Assembly (NCBI GenBank): GCA_043818215.1
Contig: JBDRGC010000479.1
Coordinates: forward strand, 1-13,152
Source of the DNA: JBDRGC01 sp043818215
GTDB taxonomy: Bacteria > Chloroflexota > Anaerolineae > Anaerolineales > UBA11858
Direction: 5' to 3'
DNA length: 13,152 nt
Shown piece after piece: positions 11,415-13,152 of this stretch (its first letter is position 1; each line of letters starts with the position of its first letter). Under the pieces are notes generated by a model. That model made no database searches. It saw nothing but the letters and a program-made list of their open reading frames with translations, and was not told the DNA's origin. Position numbers and translations under genes: made by a program.

Positions 11415-12368
11415 ATGCGCATTCTCATCACCGGCGCGGCCGGATTTTTAGGCTCACACCTCTGTGACCGCCTTCTGGCGGAGGGGCACGAAGTTATCGG
11501 GATGGATAATTTCATCACCGGCAACCCGCAGAATCTGGCTCATCTGGCGGGGCACGAGGGTTTCTCTTTCATCCGCCACGACGTGTCGGATTTTATCTTT
11601 GTTCCCGGAGAATTGGACGCGGTGATGCACTTTGCATCCCCGGCCAGCCCCAACCCACATTCGCCTTATGGTTATGTGAATCTGCCAATCCAAACCATGA
11701 AGGCAGGGGCGTTGGGCACGCACAACACGCTGGGGGTTGCCAAGTCTTATAATGCCCGCTTTTTGTTAGCCTCCACCAGCGAGATTTACGGCGACCCGCT
11801 GGAGCACCCCCAGGTGGAGAGCTATTGGGGTCACGTTGATCCCATCGGCCTGCGCTCAGTCTATGATGAAGCCAAACGCTTCGCGGAGGCCCTGACGATG
11901 GCTTACCACCGTTTTCACGGTATCAATTCCTGCATCGTGCGGATTTTCAACACTTACGGCCCGCGTATGCGCATCGATGACGGGCGGGTGGTGCCCAACT
12001 TTTTGAAGCAAGCTTTGCGCGGTGAGCCGCTGACGGTATTTGGAGATGGTTCGCAAACTCGCAGCTTCTGCTACGTTGATGATTTGATCGACGGCATTTA
12101 CAGCCTTTTGATTTCGGACGAACATGAACCGGTCAATATTGGCAACCCAACCGAGACCAGCATCCTCGAGTTTGCCAAGACCATCAACGAGTTGACTGGA
12201 AATGATGGAATTATTTTTCATCACCAACAGCGCGGAGAAGGCGACCCCCAACGCCGCCGCCCCGACATTTCCCGCGCCAAAAAAACTCTGGGGTGGGAAG
12301 CTACGATCAGCCTGGAGGATGGCATCAAAAAGACAATTCCATACTTCGAAGAGCAGTTGGGATGTTAG
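11415..12368 (+). CDS. uxs: UDP-glucuronate decarboxylase (UDP-xylose synthase), extended SDR
   Basis: The protein has 317 aa. The NAD-binding GAAGFLG is at 7-13 with Asp31 after the second strand (NAD preference). The active site is Ser120/Thr121 with Glu123 (ASTSEIYGDP), Tyr150 and Lys154 (YDEAK). HPQVESYWGHVDPIG.RSVYDEAKR is the hallmark of UXS enzymes, which turn UDP-glucuronate into UDP-xylose for surface polysaccharides. The family separates well from UDP-glucose 4-epimerases by ASPASP and this block. AAGGA at 11403-11407 overlaps the lipoprotein stop codon and gives good spacing to ATG 11415. UDP-glucose dehydrogenase, which makes its substrate, is not in the window. Confidence 0.92.
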   Translation: MRILITGAAGFLGSHLCDRLLAEGHEVIGMDNFITGNPQNLAHLAGHEGFSFIRHDVSDFIFVPGELDAVMHFASPASPNPHSPYGYVNLPIQTMKAGALGTHNTLGVAKSYNARFLLASTSEIYGDPLEHPQVESYWGHVDPIGLRSVYDEAKRFAEALTMAYHRFHGINSCIVRIFNTYGPRMRIDDGRVVPNFLKQALRGEPLTVFGDGSQTRSFCYVDDLIDGIYSLLISDEHEPVNIGNPTETSILEFAKTINELTGNDGIIFHHQQRGEGDPQRRRPDISRAKKTLGWEATISLEDGIKKTIPYFEEQLGC

Positions 12369-12402
12369 CGATGAAATTCTTGTACAAAAAAACAAGAACA
12401 TT

Positions 12403-12484
12403 AGCCACAGATTTCACGGATTGCACGGATAAAAAAAATCCGTGTCATCGTGCCCTTTGGGTAAAATCAGTGTAATCCGTGATT
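12403..12484. repeat. CACGGAT/ATCCGTG hairpin repeat
   Basis: AGCCACAGATTTCACGGATT and a second GCACGGAT are followed by a run of A and then ATCCGTGTCATCGTG; AATCCGTGAT lies at 12475-12484. CACGGAT and ATCCGTG pair perfectly across the A tract. Similar CACAGATTTCACGGATT/ATCCGTG elements are, from memory, widespread between genes of several bacterial phyla. It fills most of the gap between uxs and the GtrA gene. Confidence 0.8.
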
Positions 12485-12505
12485 CTCTCACAGGTTGGGA
12501 TTGGC

Positions 12506-12976
12506 ATGACGTTGACAGGTGTTTGGACAAATCCGCGTGAACGCACGCGTTTCATCCGTTTTGCGGTGGTGGGGACAATCGGCGCCGGGGTGGATTTCGG
12601 CACCTTCAATTTACTTTCTGGTGTGCTGGGCATTCATCACGTGGCAGCCAGTATGCTCTCATTTGTAGCCGCTGTCACCAGCAACTTCATTTGGAACCGT
12701 TACTGGACCTACCCGGATTCTCGATCGAAACCCCTGGCGCGCCAACTAGTGGAATTCACGGTAGTCAATATTGTTGGGCTAGGCATTCGCACGCCGTTAT
12801 TTGCTGGACTAAGCGGCCCGTTACAATCTCTATTCTCGCGGCTGTCATTCCTTCCCATCTCGTTTCTGACAGATGAATTCCTGGGACACAATTGCGCACT
12901 GGCCTTCGCCGTTATCGTGGTGATGCTGTGGAATTTCTTCGTCAACCGCTATTGGACGTATAATGATGTGGAGTAA
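12506..12976 (+). CDS. GtrA family membrane protein
   Basis: The protein has 156 aa, with four predicted membrane segments at about 17-40, 46-64, 83-105 and 128-150. The paired motif SNFIWNRYWTY (about 59-69) and NFFVNRYWTY (near the C-terminus) is typical of GtrA/DPMS-TM proteins. Those are thought to help move or present polyprenyl-phosphate-linked sugars at the membrane during surface glycan assembly. ATG 12506 was preferred over the in-frame GTG 12479 because that codon lies inside the hairpin repeat. GGGA at 12497-12500 is a modest ribosome-binding site. A glycosyltransferase partner is not in the window and may lie downstream. Confidence 0.9.
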   Translation: MTLTGVWTNPRERTRFIRFAVVGTIGAGVDFGTFNLLSGVLGIHHVAASMLSFVAAVTSNFIWNRYWTYPDSRSKPLARQLVEFTVVNIVGLGIRTPLFAGLSGPLQSLFSRLSFLPISFLTDEFLGHNCALAFAVIVVMLWNFFVNRYWTYNDVE

Positions 12977-13070
12977 GAGATTGGAGATTGGAGATTAGGG
13001 ATTAGGAACCAGGAAACTAGGAACTAGGAACCAGGAACCAGGAACTAGGAACCAGGAATTAAGAACCAGG
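12977..13070 (+). repeat. Heptamer array, GAGATTG then GGAACCA/GGAACTA words
   Basis: It begins on the base after the GtrA stop codon. Units run GAGATTG, GAGATTG, GAGATTA, GGGATTA, then GGAACCA/GGAACTA repeats with one 8-bp unit, to about 13070. GAGATTG is the complement of the CTCCAAT word at 2791-2825. The array shows the same gradual change of word at constant period. Confidence 0.95.
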
Positions 13071-13080
13071 CTGACTGCCT

Positions 13081-13104
13081 GCTCCCCCGCTCCCCCGCTC
13101 CCCC
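13081..13104 (+). repeat. Three tandem GCTCCCCC units
   Basis: Three perfect 8-bp units are followed by degenerate C-rich sequence (CTAACCACCTAACCCCT) to the window end. The word is the complement of the GGGGAGC word at 8938-8960 lengthened by one base. No gene is visible from 12977 to 13152. Confidence 0.9.
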
Positions 13105-13152
13105 GCGTCCCTAACCACCTAACCCCTCACCCCTGATTCACTGAGTTTAATA

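Overview
The window is about 13.2 kb of chromosomal DNA at moderate GC. It most resembles a member of the Chloroflexota, probably Anaerolineae. This is inferred from a zinc-ribbon/LysM membrane protein with Thr-Pro-rich linkers, a fused MDR + Gfo/Idh/MocA oxidoreductase, a DUF348-G5-propeller lipoprotein, and dispersed 7-bp tandem-repeat arrays between genes. It was not confirmed by any search. No rRNA, tRNA or CRISPR array was seen.

Layout. (1) 1-129: the end of an insertion sequence whose transposase reads off the left edge. (2) 180-690: a BrnT/BrnA toxin-antitoxin pair with a promoter and operator-like palindrome that point to a leaderless, self-repressed mRNA. (3) 687-2358, minus strand: an M29 aminopeptidase followed by an MTH1-type Nudix hydrolase, with a perfect 17-bp hairpin between them. 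(4) 2386-2834: a gene-free stretch of repeats, leading into (5) a 742-aa two-domain oxidoreductase (2835-5063), with a heptamer array translated in frame as its interdomain linker. (6) 5064-7652: a scrap-yard of toxin-antitoxin genes and gene relics. It holds an orphan HicB-like antitoxin, a truncated gene start joined to a second copy of the oxidoreductase's 3' end, an intact vapBC pair, a 226-bp miniature transposon with a 9-bp target duplication, and a second vapBC whose toxin is broken. The two vapBC copies are near-identical at both edges and diverged in the middle. The second copy also preserves the empty site of the miniature transposon. (7) 7653-8810: a zinc ribbon-TM-LysM-LysM protein with a strong terminator. 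(8) 8980-9570, minus: ScpB. (9) 9806-12976: a probable surface-glycan group made of a DUF348/G5/propeller lipoprotein, a UDP-glucuronate decarboxylase and a GtrA-type membrane protein.

How it fits together. The oxidoreductase, the UDP-glucuronate decarboxylase and the GtrA protein all point to polysaccharide or glycoconjugate synthesis. The LysM and G5 proteins are likely envelope or cell-wall binders. The middle is a plastic island where toxin-antitoxin cassettes appear to recombine.

The most notable signals are the mosaic vapBC duplication with its nested MITE, and the 7-bp repeat arrays that keep their period while changing their word from site to site and have entered a coding region.
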